This document shows, piece after piece, positions 1 through 9,083 of a DNA stretch of 64,000 nt. Origin of the DNA: Pedobacter sp. MR2016-24 (GTDB taxonomy: Bacteria > Bacteroidota > Bacteroidia > Sphingobacteriales > Sphingobacteriaceae); the NCBI RefSeq assembly GCF_026239655.1, contig NZ_JAPIVO010000002.1, positions 744,001-808,000 of the forward strand, read 5' to 3'. Each line of letters starts with the position of its first letter. Position 1 is the first letter of the stretch. Both the position numbers and the translations under genes were made by a program. Below the pieces are notes generated by a model. The model saw only the letters and a program-made list of their open reading frames with translations, was not told the DNA's origin and ran no database searches.

Positions 1-185
1 CATACCGGTTAAATAACCTGAATTTTATAAAAAAAGCCGGCTTTAAGAACTTCGAGATCAAGGCCCAGGCTTCAAACCTGTATACGGTAGGCTTTAATCG
101 CTATAATTTTAGTATGGCTACGGGAAGCTACGGCAAATCGTATGTGACCCCTACTTATACACTGGGTTTATTCACTAACTTTTAA
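1..185 (+). CDS. SusC/RagA-family TonB-linked receptor, C-terminal end (partial)
   Basis: Only the last 60 codons are in the window, read from base 3 to the TAA at 183-185. The peptide has alternating aromatic and polar residues and ends YTLGLFTNF, the terminal beta-strand ending in Phe expected of an outer-membrane barrel. A SusD gene starts 11 bases later, which is the standard SusC-SusD order, so I read this as the end of the partner SusC. The signal, plug and most of the barrel lie outside the window. Substrate unknown. Confidence 0.8.
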   Translation, partial: YRLNNLNFIKKAGFKNFEIKAQASNLYTVGFNRYNFSMATGSYGKSYVTPTYTLGLFTNF

Positions 186-196
186 AATTGGTACGA

Positions 197-1570
197 ATGA
201 AAAAATTTAAATATATAGCCGCCCAATTATTACTGTGTGGTCTGATTTTTAGTGGCTGCGACAAGTATCTGGATGTTGAACCAAAAGGCAAGCAATTGCT
301 GAAAACAACGAATGACTTTGATCTGTGGTTAAATAGTGTTGTGCTGACCACTGAAACGGACGGTAATAACTTAATGAATAACATGACGGACAATCTTGAT
401 GTATTGAACATCAATACTCCGCCAACCACATTGGGTGAATTGGTCTATACCTGGGCACCGCAGTTTACTACCGATGTAGGGTCAATGACCTATTTATGGG
501 GTGAACACTACAGACGCATCAGCCTGTTCAATACCGTATTATTGGGCATTGACGCTGCCCAGGGAGGCACAGCATCGCAGAAAAACAGTCTTAAGGCCGA
601 AGCCTTATTGGGCCGTGCCCATTCTTATTTCTACCTGGTGAACGAATATGCCAAACCTTATAATGCAGCAACCGCTGCGACCGACCTGGCTGTACCTTTT
701 GTCACCTCGGATGATGTAAGTAAAAAAGCACCTGGCAGAAGTACTGCTGCTGAAATTTACCAGCATATCATCGATGATATCAATGAGGCAATCCCCAACC
801 TTCCGGAGGATAACTCGAATGCGAGGTTTCGCGGTTCAAAAGCTGCCGCTTACAGCGTTTTAGCGCGTGTTTATCTGTACAGGAGGGAATATACAGAAGC
901 GCAGCGTTATGCTGAACTGGCGCTGGCCAGTACCCGTGCAATAATGATTGATTATACCAATGCTGCAACTTTTCCAGCTACCACCAATGTGGTGTCGCAC
1001 CCGGACGCAATTTACGGTCGATCCTCTGCTGCTGCAGGAATTTCGATATCTGCAGAGTTAAAAAGTATGTTCGCAGCCAATGATGCCAGAAGAACAGTTT
1101 TATATACGAATTGGGCCAGTACGGTAAGAGGAGCAACTTTGTTTTATGCACAAGCAGTGACAAACGTCTTTTCTTTTACTAATTCCGGCACGACTGTACA
1201 GGAAATGCACCTGATTGCTGCTGAAGGTGCAGCAAGAGCCAATAACCTGGCTACAGCATTAGTCCACCTCAACGAAGTTCGCCGCAACCGGTATACGGGT
1301 ACTCCGGTTACGAGCAGAGATTTTACGTCTACTATTCAGGATGTGGTGCTAACTGAGGTACTCGCAGAAAGAAGACGTGAATTACCTTTCCATGGCCTAC
1401 GTTGGTTTGATATGCGAAGATTTGATATGGAAGACAGAATGCCTGTTGTAACCCGACTAAATGCGCAGAATGGAGTGATTGCTACATTAGAGCCACACAG
1501 CAGTAAATATACACTGCAAATCCCGATCCAGGTGATAGCCTTTAACCCGGACATGATACAGAATCCATAA
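197..1570 (+). CDS. SusD/RagB-family outer-membrane lipoprotein
   Basis: A 457-residue surface lipoprotein that binds nutrient as the lid of the SusC channel. I start at ATG 197, because this gives MKKFKYIAAQLLLCG and a lipobox ending FSGC at about residue 20; a TTG three codons upstream is less likely. An SusD N-terminal region (DKYLDVEPKG) follows. The helical repeat region contains GRAHSYFYLVNEYAKPY, and the C-terminal part has ERRRELPFHGLRWFDMRR, the family's usual end signature. It directly follows the SusC end and precedes a DUF1735-type lipoprotein. The ligand cannot be read from sequence. Confidence 0.93.
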   Translation: MKKFKYIAAQLLLCGLIFSGCDKYLDVEPKGKQLLKTTNDFDLWLNSVVLTTETDGNNLMNNMTDNLDVLNINTPPTTLGELVYTWAPQFTTDVGSMTYLWGEHYRRISLFNTVLLGIDAAQGGTASQKNSLKAEALLGRAHSYFYLVNEYAKPYNAATAATDLAVPFVTSDDVSKKAPGRSTAAEIYQHIIDDINEAIPNLPEDNSNARFRGSKAAAYSVLARVYLYRREYTEAQRYAELALASTRAIMIDYTNAATFPATTNVVSHPDAIYGRSSAAAGISISAELKSMFAANDARRTVLYTNWASTVRGATLFYAQAVTNVFSFTNSGTTVQEMHLIAAEGAARANNLATALVHLNEVRRNRYTGTPVTSRDFTSTIQDVVLTEVLAERRRELPFHGLRWFDMRRFDMEDRMPVVTRLNAQNGVIATLEPHSSKYTLQIPIQVIAFNPDMIQNP

Positions 1571-1587
1571 TCTATAGAACACAAGAG

Positions 1588-2559
1588 ATGAAAACATATA
1601 AATTGAATATACTGGCAATATGCACGGCAGTGTTTTTGCTTACGGCATGTAAAAAAGACAAGTCAGTTCGCGAAACGCTAGCAGAAGGACGTGTGACCTT
1701 TGATCTGCCAGCTTCAACCGACGTGGTGTCAACTGCATTTGACATCAGGAATATAACTTTAGTGAGTGTAGAAATGAAAGCTGCGTTACAGGGTGATGTA
1801 TCTTCGGATGCCCATTATGTAACTTTCGCGACGGATACCACTAAAATTGCTGATTATAGAACGAAGTATGGGAATAATGCGCTTTTATTGCCTACAACAA
1901 GCTATCTGTATTATAAACCAACAGTAGCCATCGCGGCAGGAACCAGGGTTTCAGAAGCGGGTGTACTGAATCTGAGTTTTCAGACCGCATTGAGAGCGCG
2001 CACTGCCTACGTGCTTCCACTGGTTATAGCATCTGTAGATGGAGTAGTGCAGGATCCGAAAACACGCAAGGTAATTTATTACGTTTTTAACACAGGTGAG
2101 GCGGCCTATATAGACCATACAGGATATACGCTTACAGCTACTGCGTCATCCACACTTGGCGTTAATGTACCCGCCAGAGCGGTGGATGCGGCTACAGGTA
2201 CAACCTTTTGGGCAAGTGCAAATACAACCGTTTTACCACAATGGGTAAGTATTGATTTTGGACGCAATGTTACCTTTCCGTCATTTGACTATTTCTTTCC
2301 AACCGCTGTTACACCGGCCGCAGGGGGCTATACCTCTTCTGCTAAAGTGGAAACGAGTTCAGATAACATTACCTGGGTAGATAAAGGTACCTATGCAATA
2401 GATGTCAATAATGCCACGAAAAGTCAGACGCTAACTATGCCTTCATTAACTACGGCCAGATATCTGCGCTTCACCATTTTGGCCGCAACTCCATATAAGC
2501 CATCAGCTACAGTTACGTACAACATTGGTTTTGTAAGTGGGATTTTATTGAGGAATTAA
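1588..2559 (+). CDS. DUF1735-type lipoprotein with C-terminal discoidin-like domain
   Basis: A 323-residue lipoprotein: the signal peptide ends with lipobox LLTAC near residue 20, followed by KKDKS. The N-terminal half (about 30-165) resembles the DUF1735/BT_3987-type Ig-like domain common in Sus-type operons. The C-terminal half (about 175-320) looks like an F5/8-type C (discoidin) beta-sandwich: it has the run ATGTTFWAS and later QWVSIDFGR, and ends with ARYLRFTI. Such proteins are thought to be accessory surface glycan-binding proteins. It lies 17 bases after SusD and is presumably co-transcribed. The glycan is unknown, and the domain calls are from pattern only. Confidence 0.8.
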   Translation: MKTYKLNILAICTAVFLLTACKKDKSVRETLAEGRVTFDLPASTDVVSTAFDIRNITLVSVEMKAALQGDVSSDAHYVTFATDTTKIADYRTKYGNNALLLPTTSYLYYKPTVAIAAGTRVSEAGVLNLSFQTALRARTAYVLPLVIASVDGVVQDPKTRKVIYYVFNTGEAAYIDHTGYTLTATASSTLGVNVPARAVDAATGTTFWASANTTVLPQWVSIDFGRNVTFPSFDYFFPTAVTPAAGGYTSSAKVETSSDNITWVDKGTYAIDVNNATKSQTLTMPSLTTARYLRFTILAATPYKPSATVTYNIGFVSGILLRN

Positions 2560-2591
2560 TTGAAGATAAAGTAATTATAGATCATAAGAAA

Positions 2592-3713
2592 ATGAAGAAA
2601 TCACTGATTTCAATCCTGATGCTGCTACCTTTTATGGTAGCAGCTCAAAAAAACTATACCTTAACCGGAAAATTATCAGACTTAAAAGGACCGGCCAGGG
2701 CTTACCTGGTTACTTTACAAAACGGGGCCTGGAAGGAAACCGACTCTGTAGAGATTAAGGGTGGAAAATTCCAGTTTACCGGAAAAGTGGAGGAACCACA
2801 AAATGCGCTGATCGCCATCAAACGCTCAGCTGATCAGCAAAGGGATAATCTGAGTTTTTATCTCGAAAATTCCAGGATCACATTTACCGGGAAAGATGCG
2901 ATCAAAGATGCCACAGTAACAGGTTCAGTGTCTGATCGGGAAAACCGGGAATTAGCTGCATTGGTTACGCCGATTACCAATAAAATCATGAAGATTCAAA
3001 ATGAGTTTACTAAAGATCATGGCGTTGTAGAAGGAAAAACTGTAGCACAGAAAAAAGAGGCACAAGATAGCCTGACCAGCCATGTAGCACAGATCAAGGC
3101 TATCCAGCAGAAATTTGTAGAGACTCACCTGAACTCGTTTATGGGTTTATATACATTCAACCACTCTGTTCTGGGCAGTCACTTTGACTCTGCAGCTGTA
3201 AAACCATTGTTCTACAAATTCTCTCCCCAGCTGCAGTCGTCCCCACTGGGTCAACTGGCTATCAGCAGGATCTTAGCCAATGAAAAGCGTGCGGTGGGTG
3301 TGAAAATCATCGATTTCGAACAAACAGCTATTGACGGGAAACTATTCAACATCAAATCCTTAAGAGGCAAATATGTATTTATAGATTTTTGGGCGAGCTG
3401 GTGTTACTGGTGCCGTAAAGAAAACCCCAATGTAATCAAAGCCTATGAGCAACTGAAAGACAGGAATCTGGAAATTGTAAGTGTGTCTTTTGATGAAAGT
3501 AAAGCTTCCTGGGAAAATGCGGTAAAAGAAGATAAACTACCCTGGTTACAGGTGTCTGACCTGAAGGGAATGAAAGTAAAAGAAGGATTGGCCGCCATGT
3601 TAGACATTAAAGCCATACCACAAAATTTATTGATCAGTCCGGAAGGCGTGATTATCGCTGCGAATCTTCGCGGTGAAGATCTGCCAGCAAAATTAGCTGC
3701 CTTTATTAAATAA
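2592..3713 (+). CDS. Secreted TlpA-like thioredoxin-fold protein, unusual CYWC active site
   Basis: A 373-residue protein with a signal peptide (ISILMLLPFMVAAQ). Its N-terminal beta-rich region is of the DUF4369 type (YTLTGKLSDLKGPARAYLV), then a helical linker, then a thioredoxin/TlpA domain from about residue 235. The active site is at C271/C274 in WASWCYWCRKENP. The cis-proline loop is visible as KAIPQNLLIS. It probably works in the periplasm or at the surface as a disulfide reductase or isomerase. The Tyr-Trp pair between the cysteines differs from the GP or VP of its paralogues in this window. It is the fourth gene of the SusCD operon and is followed 12 bases later by a paralogue. Confidence 0.88.
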   Translation: MKKSLISILMLLPFMVAAQKNYTLTGKLSDLKGPARAYLVTLQNGAWKETDSVEIKGGKFQFTGKVEEPQNALIAIKRSADQQRDNLSFYLENSRITFTGKDAIKDATVTGSVSDRENRELAALVTPITNKIMKIQNEFTKDHGVVEGKTVAQKKEAQDSLTSHVAQIKAIQQKFVETHLNSFMGLYTFNHSVLGSHFDSAAVKPLFYKFSPQLQSSPLGQLAISRILANEKRAVGVKIIDFEQTAIDGKLFNIKSLRGKYVFIDFWASWCYWCRKENPNVIKAYEQLKDRNLEIVSVSFDESKASWENAVKEDKLPWLQVSDLKGMKVKEGLAAMLDIKAIPQNLLISPEGVIIAANLRGEDLPAKLAAFIK

Positions 3714-3724
3714 TTTGTATCACC

Positions 3725-4858
3725 ATGAACATAAAAATCACAATTGCTGCCTTGTTATTGTTGCCTTCAGGCTTCTGCATGGCACAGGATAAATTTGAAA
3801 TATCAGGAAAATTATCTGCTGCGGGAACAGACCGTATGGTCATGCTGAATTACATCAACAGCGAAGGTAAAAATGCTAAAGACAGTGCCCTTGTTAAAAA
3901 CGGGAAGTTTAGCCTGAGCGGCACCACTTCTTTCGGGAATAAGGCTTATCTGAGTTTAGTTCCGGTGAAAAAAGCGGTTAACGAAACCCGCAGATCATCC
4001 GACGACCAATTGTTTTACCTCGAAAAAGGCAATTATAAAGTCGCGGGAAAAGACAGCATGGCTACAGCTGTGATTACCGGAGCACAGGCGCAGACAGATT
4101 TTCTGAATTACACTGCCCAAACACAGCGTTTGCTGTCCCGGTTTAAAGAAATTACCGAGCGGTTCACCAAAGTATGGTATGCTAAAGTGAAAGATACGGT
4201 AGCGATTAAAACGATACAAGCTGAGGCCAGACCTGTGCATGCTAAAATTGAAAAATCTTTAGATTCTTTTATCTACAGTCACCCCGATTCCTACGTAAGT
4301 GTAGACCTGATTGCAGAAAATAAAACTGCGGTTATTGATCCGGTAACTTTTGAGCCTTTTTACAGTGTATTGAGTCCGAGAGTGCTGGCTAGTTTTAACG
4401 GTCAGAAGTTAACTGCTAAATACAATAAGGCAAAGCTGTTCGGCATAGGAAAAACGATCGACTTTACCCTGCCGGATAAAAACGGCAATGAATTCAAGCT
4501 CTCTTCCTTAAAAGGTAAATATGTGCTGGTAGATTTCTGGGCAAGCTGGTGTGTGCCTTGTCGTGCCGAAAATCCTTTCCTGTTAAAAGCATACAATGAA
4601 TTGAAAGAAAAGAATTTTGAGATTGTTGGTGTTTCTCTGGATGACACTAAAGCAGCCTGGTTAAGAGCCGTTGAACAGGACAAATTGCCGTGGGCTCAGG
4701 TAAGCGATGTGAAAGGATTCAAAACTGAAATTGCCCTTCGTTTTGGTATCAGTGCTATCCCTCAAAATGTATTGATTGGTCCTGATGGAAAGGTAATTGC
4801 AAAAAACCTCAGGGGTGAAGATGTCAATAAAAAGATTGCAGGCTATATTGTTAATTAG
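3725..4858 (+). CDS. Secreted TlpA-like disulfide oxidoreductase (CVPC)
   Basis: A 377-residue paralogue of the preceding gene, with the same plan: signal peptide (ALLLLPSGFCMAQ), DUF4369-like N-terminus (FEISGKLSAAGTDRMVML), helical middle, thioredoxin domain. The active site is C276/C279 in WASWCVPCRAENP, and the cis-proline loop is SAIPQNVLIG. Most likely a periplasmic thiol-disulfide oxidoreductase. It is the last gene of the first SusCD operon: a strong terminator follows at 4896. It resembles the TlpA protein at 17326 at least as closely as its direct neighbour. The protein or nutrient it acts on is not known. Confidence 0.9.
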   Translation: MNIKITIAALLLLPSGFCMAQDKFEISGKLSAAGTDRMVMLNYINSEGKNAKDSALVKNGKFSLSGTTSFGNKAYLSLVPVKKAVNETRRSSDDQLFYLEKGNYKVAGKDSMATAVITGAQAQTDFLNYTAQTQRLLSRFKEITERFTKVWYAKVKDTVAIKTIQAEARPVHAKIEKSLDSFIYSHPDSYVSVDLIAENKTAVIDPVTFEPFYSVLSPRVLASFNGQKLTAKYNKAKLFGIGKTIDFTLPDKNGNEFKLSSLKGKYVLVDFWASWCVPCRAENPFLLKAYNELKEKNFEIVGVSLDDTKAAWLRAVEQDKLPWAQVSDVKGFKTEIALRFGISAIPQNVLIGPDGKVIAKNLRGEDVNKKIAGYIVN

Positions 4859-4895
4859 CATTATATCAGCTGTCTAAATTTTTTTATTTACCTGT

Positions 4896-4933
4896 AAAGA
4901 GGCTGCCTCAATCTTGAGGCGGCCTCTTTTTGT
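4896..4933 (+). terminator. Rho-independent terminator of the first SusCD operon
   Basis: A near-perfect inverted repeat, arms 4896-4911 and 4914-4929, with one G-U type mismatch and a very short loop, followed by a T run. It lies 38 bases after the stop of the last TlpA gene and before the next promoter. Confidence 0.85.
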
Positions 4934-4953
4934 ATATCTATATGAATATTTTC

Positions 4954-4983
4954 TTCTTTTATGTATTTAACTACGTATATTTG
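4954..4983 (+). promoter_or_regulatory. Bacteroidota-type promoter of the GNAT-MarR pair
   Basis: TATATTTG at 4976-4983 is a perfect TAnnTTTG -7 element. Exactly 19 bases upstream is TTC (4954-4956), one base off the -33 TTG. The GNAT start codon is 23 bases downstream of the -7 element. Confidence 0.6.
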
Positions 4984-5005
4984 AACATAAATAATATATG
5001 GAATT

Positions 5006-5506
5006 ATGAACACAATCAATTTAACCATCGCGCCTATATTTAATGATGACTGTACCGAAATCATCGACCTGATATTACCCATACAGCAAATTGAATTTAA
5101 TGTACCCATAACTATTGAAGGGCAGCCAGACTTGCTTGATATCGAATCCAATTACCAGCAGGGGGGTGGAAATTTCTGGGGTGCAAAGATCGACGGCAAA
5201 TTAGTCGGAACCATTGCCCTGATCAATACCGGGCACAATGCATGCGCCCTGCGAAAAATGTTTGTGAAAAAGGAATTCAGAGGTAAGGAATATGGCATTG
5301 CACAGAAATTACTGGAAACCCTGCTGACTTTTTGCCGTGCCCAGCATATCACCGATGTATACCTGGGCACTGTGGATATCTTAAAAGCTGCACATCGCTT
5401 TTATGAGAAAAATGATTTCAATAGCATAGCTGTAGCTGACCTCCCTGCTTATTTTCCAAGGATGATGGCCGATAATAAGTTTTATCACTTACATTTAAGC
5501 ATTTAA
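5006..5506 (+). CDS. GNAT-family N-acetyltransferase
   Basis: A 166-residue cytosolic acyl-CoA-dependent transferase. Motif A is clear at about residues 84-105 (LRKMFVKKEFRGKEYGIAQK), with the R-G-K-E-Y-G-I-A pyrophosphate-binding loop. A later segment with HRFYEKNDF is the usual motif B end of the fold. A MarR regulator starts 11 bases after the stop, so the pair is likely one operon, perhaps with the regulator controlling the transferase. The substrate is not predictable. Confidence 0.88.
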   Translation: MNTINLTIAPIFNDDCTEIIDLILPIQQIEFNVPITIEGQPDLLDIESNYQQGGGNFWGAKIDGKLVGTIALINTGHNACALRKMFVKKEFRGKEYGIAQKLLETLLTFCRAQHITDVYLGTVDILKAAHRFYEKNDFNSIAVADLPAYFPRMMADNKFYHLHLSI

Positions 5507-5517
5507 ACAGCGACCGA

Positions 5518-6000
5518 ATGAATGTAATTGATGAATCGGGCATTTTAGCCATTTCGACCCGGCTGCAACGCCTGAGCGAACAGATCAGGAAAGATGGCTT
5601 CCTGGTTTATAAGGAGAATGGAATCAGCTTTGAGCCTAAGTGGTTCCCGGTAATCTATACACTGCACCTTAAACCTGTATTAAGCGTTGTTGAACTGGCA
5701 AATGAGATTGGCTATACCCATCCTTCCACTATTACTTTATTAAAGGAACTGGAAAAGGAAAAGCTGATTCGCTCAAAGAAGGATAAACATGATGAACGCA
5801 AACGTCTGCTGCAATTATCCGAAAAAGGAAAGAAGCTGGTGGAACAAATGCAGCCGGTTTGGGGAATAATTATAGCCGCAATTACCGAACTGACTGATAC
5901 CCAAAACAACTTAATGAAAGCCATAGTTGAGGTGGAACAGCAATTACAGCAAAAAAGCTTTTTTGAAAGGGCAAAGGCTTTGAGTCAGAAAGAAGAATAA
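5518..6000 (+). CDS. MarR-family transcriptional regulator
   Basis: 160 residues with a winged-helix domain at about 45-115: VVELANEIGYTHPSTITLLK is the helix-turn-helix, and SKKDKHDERKRLLQLSEKGK is the beta wing with the typical D-x-R motif. The N- and C-terminal helices would form the dimer interface. It lies 11 bases downstream of the GNAT gene. Upstream of the pair I see no clear palindrome, so autoregulation is only an analogy with the family. Confidence 0.88.
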   Translation: MNVIDESGILAISTRLQRLSEQIRKDGFLVYKENGISFEPKWFPVIYTLHLKPVLSVVELANEIGYTHPSTITLLKELEKEKLIRSKKDKHDERKRLLQLSEKGKKLVEQMQPVWGIIIAAITELTDTQNNLMKAIVEVEQQLQQKSFFERAKALSQKEE

Positions 6001-6012
6001 ACCGTTTCAAAG

Positions 6013-6609
6013 CTATGAGACCGTAAAAAATCGCTCTTTCGCCAGTTTTTTTCGGATCCTGCTTAATGATTCTGGCGTGATACCCAAATAGGAGGCGATC
6101 ATATACTGTGGCACCCGCGCTAAAAGTTCAGGATGCCGGGCAGAGAAAGAACGGTATTTATCATCTGCGGTTGGAATGGTGACCAAATCATGCTGTCCGC
6201 GGCTCCCTGATAAACATTCTTTAAGATTATCTGTCAGGAATTGGTTCAGGTGCGGGATTTGCCTGCAGAGTGCCTCGAACTTCAGGTTATTGATCAGCAC
6301 CACTGTGGTAGGTTCAATAGCATCTATACTATATTTAGAAGGAACACCTCTCCCTACACTTTGTGCATCACCTGCCCATTCATTTTCAATGGCAAAACTA
6401 TTAATCCTGATTTTTCCGAGACTGTCTGCAAGATAGGTACGGATACAGCCCTGCACAACAATAATAAGATCAGCAGTCTTTTCACCTTCACGCAATAGAA
6501 ACTCCCCTTTAATAAGTGTTCTGAAGACACAAATCCTGCTGATTTTCTCCCATTCAGCAGGGCTAAGGACAACTTTAGAAGAAAGGTATTGATGAAATTT
6601 ATCCAGCAT
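6013..6609 (-). CDS. Crp/Fnr-family transcriptional regulator
   Basis: 198 residues: an N-terminal cyclic-nucleotide-binding-like beta-barrel (about 25-115, LIKGEFLLREGEKTADLIIV) and a short C-terminal helix-turn-helix (YMIASYLGITPESLSRIRKK). This short form without a conserved cAMP phosphate-binding cassette is common in Bacteroidota, where the effector is usually unknown. It ends 12 bases from the convergent MarR gene. It is not closely related in sequence to the other Crp/Fnr gene at 52354, apart from the shared HTH ending. Confidence 0.88.
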   Translation of the reverse strand: MLDKFHQYLSSKVVLSPAEWEKISRICVFRTLIKGEFLLREGEKTADLIIVVQGCIRTYLADSLGKIRINSFAIENEWAGDAQSVGRGVPSKYSIDAIEPTTVVLINNLKFEALCRQIPHLNQFLTDNLKECLSGSRGQHDLVTIPTADDKYRSFSARHPELLARVPQYMIASYLGITPESLSRIRKKLAKERFFTVS

Positions 6610-6689
6610 TGATCAGGGGGCTAAAGAGGCAAATATAAAACCAGATGGATGTATTTCCATAGAAGGAAACATTTAATGACAATGTATCA

Positions 6690-7946
6690 TCAATTGGGCG
6701 TTGCAGAAATAGGATGGGTTTTTTGTTGTATCCCAAAGTCTGAAATATATTTACGGATAGACTCCGGATCTTTGTCTGCAATAGATTTTTTAGAAAACTG
6801 CTCCAGATGGCTCATCTTAAGTAATGAGCCGCAGCCTGCTGCGGTAAACAATTCGCTGAGCCCTTCATCGTTTTCAAGATGATAAGCGTTAAAATGAGAC
6901 ATGGTATCTATGCCCAGATATGCTTTATCAGCTTTTTCCAGCATTAAGAGTTCTTTCAGTTTTTTTCCCTCCGGCGTACCGTCATTGGTTAAAAACAGGA
7001 ATGTAGAAATCAGTATTTTATTTTCACACCATCTGCATAATAAATAACCAACTTTCTGATCTGATAAATAGTAAGGCACCAGGCTGTGGTTGTCTTTTTT
7101 TATATATGAAATCACTTCCTGGTCAAAAGATCCTCCCAAACAGATATGTAAAATTCCGGGAGTAATATCTATTCGCTCCTGTAATTTGTTTATAGCGTGC
7201 TGTTGTATATAAACAGGTAAAGATACATCGCTACCCACACCCTCAAATCCAATCTGAGCAGGTTTGATATGCGAATGTTTCCACTGTTCATCTGATAAGA
7301 CCCAACCTATTTTCATTGCGGTCCGCTGATGGTCGTCTATCAGAACTTTTGTTTTTTCGGAGCGGATGCGCTGTATGAAGATGGCATTATCATCAGTTTC
7401 CGGATCAATATAAGCCGTATCTGTCATATCTGCATGGAGAATATACTTGTCTAACTCACTCAGGAAAACATTTGCATCAAAAATAGTGGTTTCCAGCATA
7501 TCTCCTATCCAGGTGTGGTGGTCTGAACCAGGAAGATACTGTTGAAAAGCTTCTTTCACTAAATTTGCATCCCGGAACTGGTTATCTGACATGACGGAAA
7601 TATAGTTGAGCAATACAATGCCTTCGGAAAGATACCAGGCCAGCGGTATTTCAACCTTAAAATCTGTCTCGATAGTGTGTTCATTGATAAATGCAGTAAA
7701 TAACTTATTGTATTGTACTACCGTTGATTTCAAAATATCTGAGCCAGGTTTTGCTTTTACTTTTAATGCAGGAACGCGTAGTACTGTAACCGCTTCTAAA
7801 AAATAAGATGGGATGAGACCAAATTTCTCGTCACCTATCAGTGCTTTCGCTATAAATCGGATGCGCTCCAAAAACCTTGTCCTTAATTGCTTTTCCCCGG
7901 CTTTTTTTGCCTGGAGGTTTGCATTGGTCTTCTTTTTCTTAGCCAT
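6690..7946 (-). CDS. Hypothetical 418-residue cytosolic protein
   Basis: I do not recognise this family. The protein starts with a Lys-rich tail (MAKKKKTNANLQAKKAGEKQ), has no signal peptide or membrane segment, and appears to be a soluble alpha/beta protein. Recurrent features are an internal EKTKVLIDDHQRTAMKIGWV segment, a Gly-rich HICLGGSFDQEV stretch and a C-terminal segment ending in QKTHPISATPN. The full frame is open with normal codon use, so it is a real gene. It is monocistronic, between the Crp/Fnr gene and a secreted protein, with no informative neighbour. Confidence 0.72.
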   Translation of the reverse strand: MAKKKKTNANLQAKKAGEKQLRTRFLERIRFIAKALIGDEKFGLIPSYFLEAVTVLRVPALKVKAKPGSDILKSTVVQYNKLFTAFINEHTIETDFKVEIPLAWYLSEGIVLLNYISVMSDNQFRDANLVKEAFQQYLPGSDHHTWIGDMLETTIFDANVFLSELDKYILHADMTDTAYIDPETDDNAIFIQRIRSEKTKVLIDDHQRTAMKIGWVLSDEQWKHSHIKPAQIGFEGVGSDVSLPVYIQQHAINKLQERIDITPGILHICLGGSFDQEVISYIKKDNHSLVPYYLSDQKVGYLLCRWCENKILISTFLFLTNDGTPEGKKLKELLMLEKADKAYLGIDTMSHFNAYHLENDEGLSELFTAAGCGSLLKMSHLEQFSKKSIADKDPESIRKYISDFGIQQKTHPISATPN

Positions 7947-8091
7947 ATCAATGTAGCCACTTGTTTTGGGAAAATTGGCTTAAGCATAAATATAAATAAA
8001 TATTGTTTTTATTTAAGCAATAATTCTTCTGTAATGTGTATAAATGTAGTTTTGAGCTGGATGGGTTACCAACTCCTCTGTTTTAGCGGGA

Positions 8092-8937
8092 TTACTTCCT
8101 GTACAAAGGACACCTTTTTAACAGGTATTCCAACGGACCACTGTAAGAACCATCAGTGCTAGTAAAAAAGGCTTTATGGGTTTGGTTGTAAATGCTGGCA
8201 TTGTTGTCCATGTAAATGCCTAAAGAAACACTGACATCGTAACGCTGAACTGAATTGCTGTTACTGTAATCGGAGGTATTTACTTTTACTTTATCGTCAC
8301 TCTTACGTTTGATATCAGTATTTGTATTGCCATAGGTGCTGCTGGTCACGTATCCTTTGTTTTGTGTTACCGTACCATCAATAATATATTCTACACCCAA
8401 TATGTCACATATCTCCTTCATTGTAAATCCTATCATTTTGTCGCGCGTTACCCCAGCTTTAATCAGTGCCGCATTTGTTGTGCGGATATCCAGCAGGGTA
8501 TACCCTGCCGCATGTTTAGACAGAAAGGAATAGGTATCTTCCTGTGCTTTAATCCCCACTTCCTGTGCACCCGCCTGCCTGTCCAGCAGAAAAGCAAAAG
8601 GTAGTATGGCAATTTTATTGTGATGATCTGCCGGCGTCGCCGTCATGGATACCGGGTCGTTTTTGCGTGTTTCGGCGGCTTGGGCTGACTGATTAAATGT
8701 TTCTACACGCCCACTGGAATGTGTAATTTTTAATACGTCAGACTTTTTAAGGATATATTCCGCCGTTTCTCCGCTATAGATGAAATGAATCTCAGCATCA
8801 CTTACCTGAGTGACTTTTCCTTTCATTTCTTCGCCATTGGATTTCAATACTATGTCTTGATTAGCCGTGGTTTTGGGTTGAGCGTAAGCGTTTACCATAA
8901 ATATTACCCCAATAAAAAATAATAGTTTTTTTTTCAT
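8092..8937 (-). CDS. Secreted protein with a CsgG/LpoB-like core
   Basis: 281 residues with a signal peptide (LLFFIGVIFMVNAYAQ). Residues about 25-75 (DIVLKSNGEEMKGKVTQVSD) form a small beta-rich domain of the type Bacteroidota use before effector domains. Residues about 105-215 resemble the periplasmic CsgG/TolB-N/LpoB fold: KIAILPFAF, then DIRTTNAALIKAGV, then EICDILGVEYIIDGTVTQ. There is no lipobox cysteine, so it is probably periplasmic. A perfect promoter lies 20-49 bases upstream. The function is inferred from the fold pattern only. Confidence 0.7.
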   Translation of the reverse strand: MKKKLLFFIGVIFMVNAYAQPKTTANQDIVLKSNGEEMKGKVTQVSDAEIHFIYSGETAEYILKKSDVLKITHSSGRVETFNQSAQAAETRKNDPVSMTATPADHHNKIAILPFAFLLDRQAGAQEVGIKAQEDTYSFLSKHAAGYTLLDIRTTNAALIKAGVTRDKMIGFTMKEICDILGVEYIIDGTVTQNKGYVTSSTYGNTNTDIKRKSDDKVKVNTSDYSNSNSVQRYDVSVSLGIYMDNNASIYNQTHKAFFTSTDGSYSGPLEYLLKRCPLYRK

Positions 8938-8956
8938 CGTCTGAGCCGTTTAATAT

Positions 8957-8986
8957 CAAATATAGTTATATAGTAAAAAACAACAA
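8957..8986 (-). promoter_or_regulatory. Bacteroidota-type promoter, minus strand
   Basis: On the minus strand a perfect TATATTTG -7 element (plus-strand 8957-8964) is preceded, after exactly 19 bases, by TTGTTG at 8981-8986. This matches TTG-N19-TAnnTTTG. The start codon of the CsgG-like gene lies 20 bases downstream of the -7 element. Confidence 0.75.
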
Positions 8987-9083
8987 GTTTGTGACAGATT
9001 TGTTGTGATAGTTGATTTGAAAAATAATTTTATTTCGATTTTACTCTATTAATTATTATTTTCAATCACCTAACAAAAACAAC

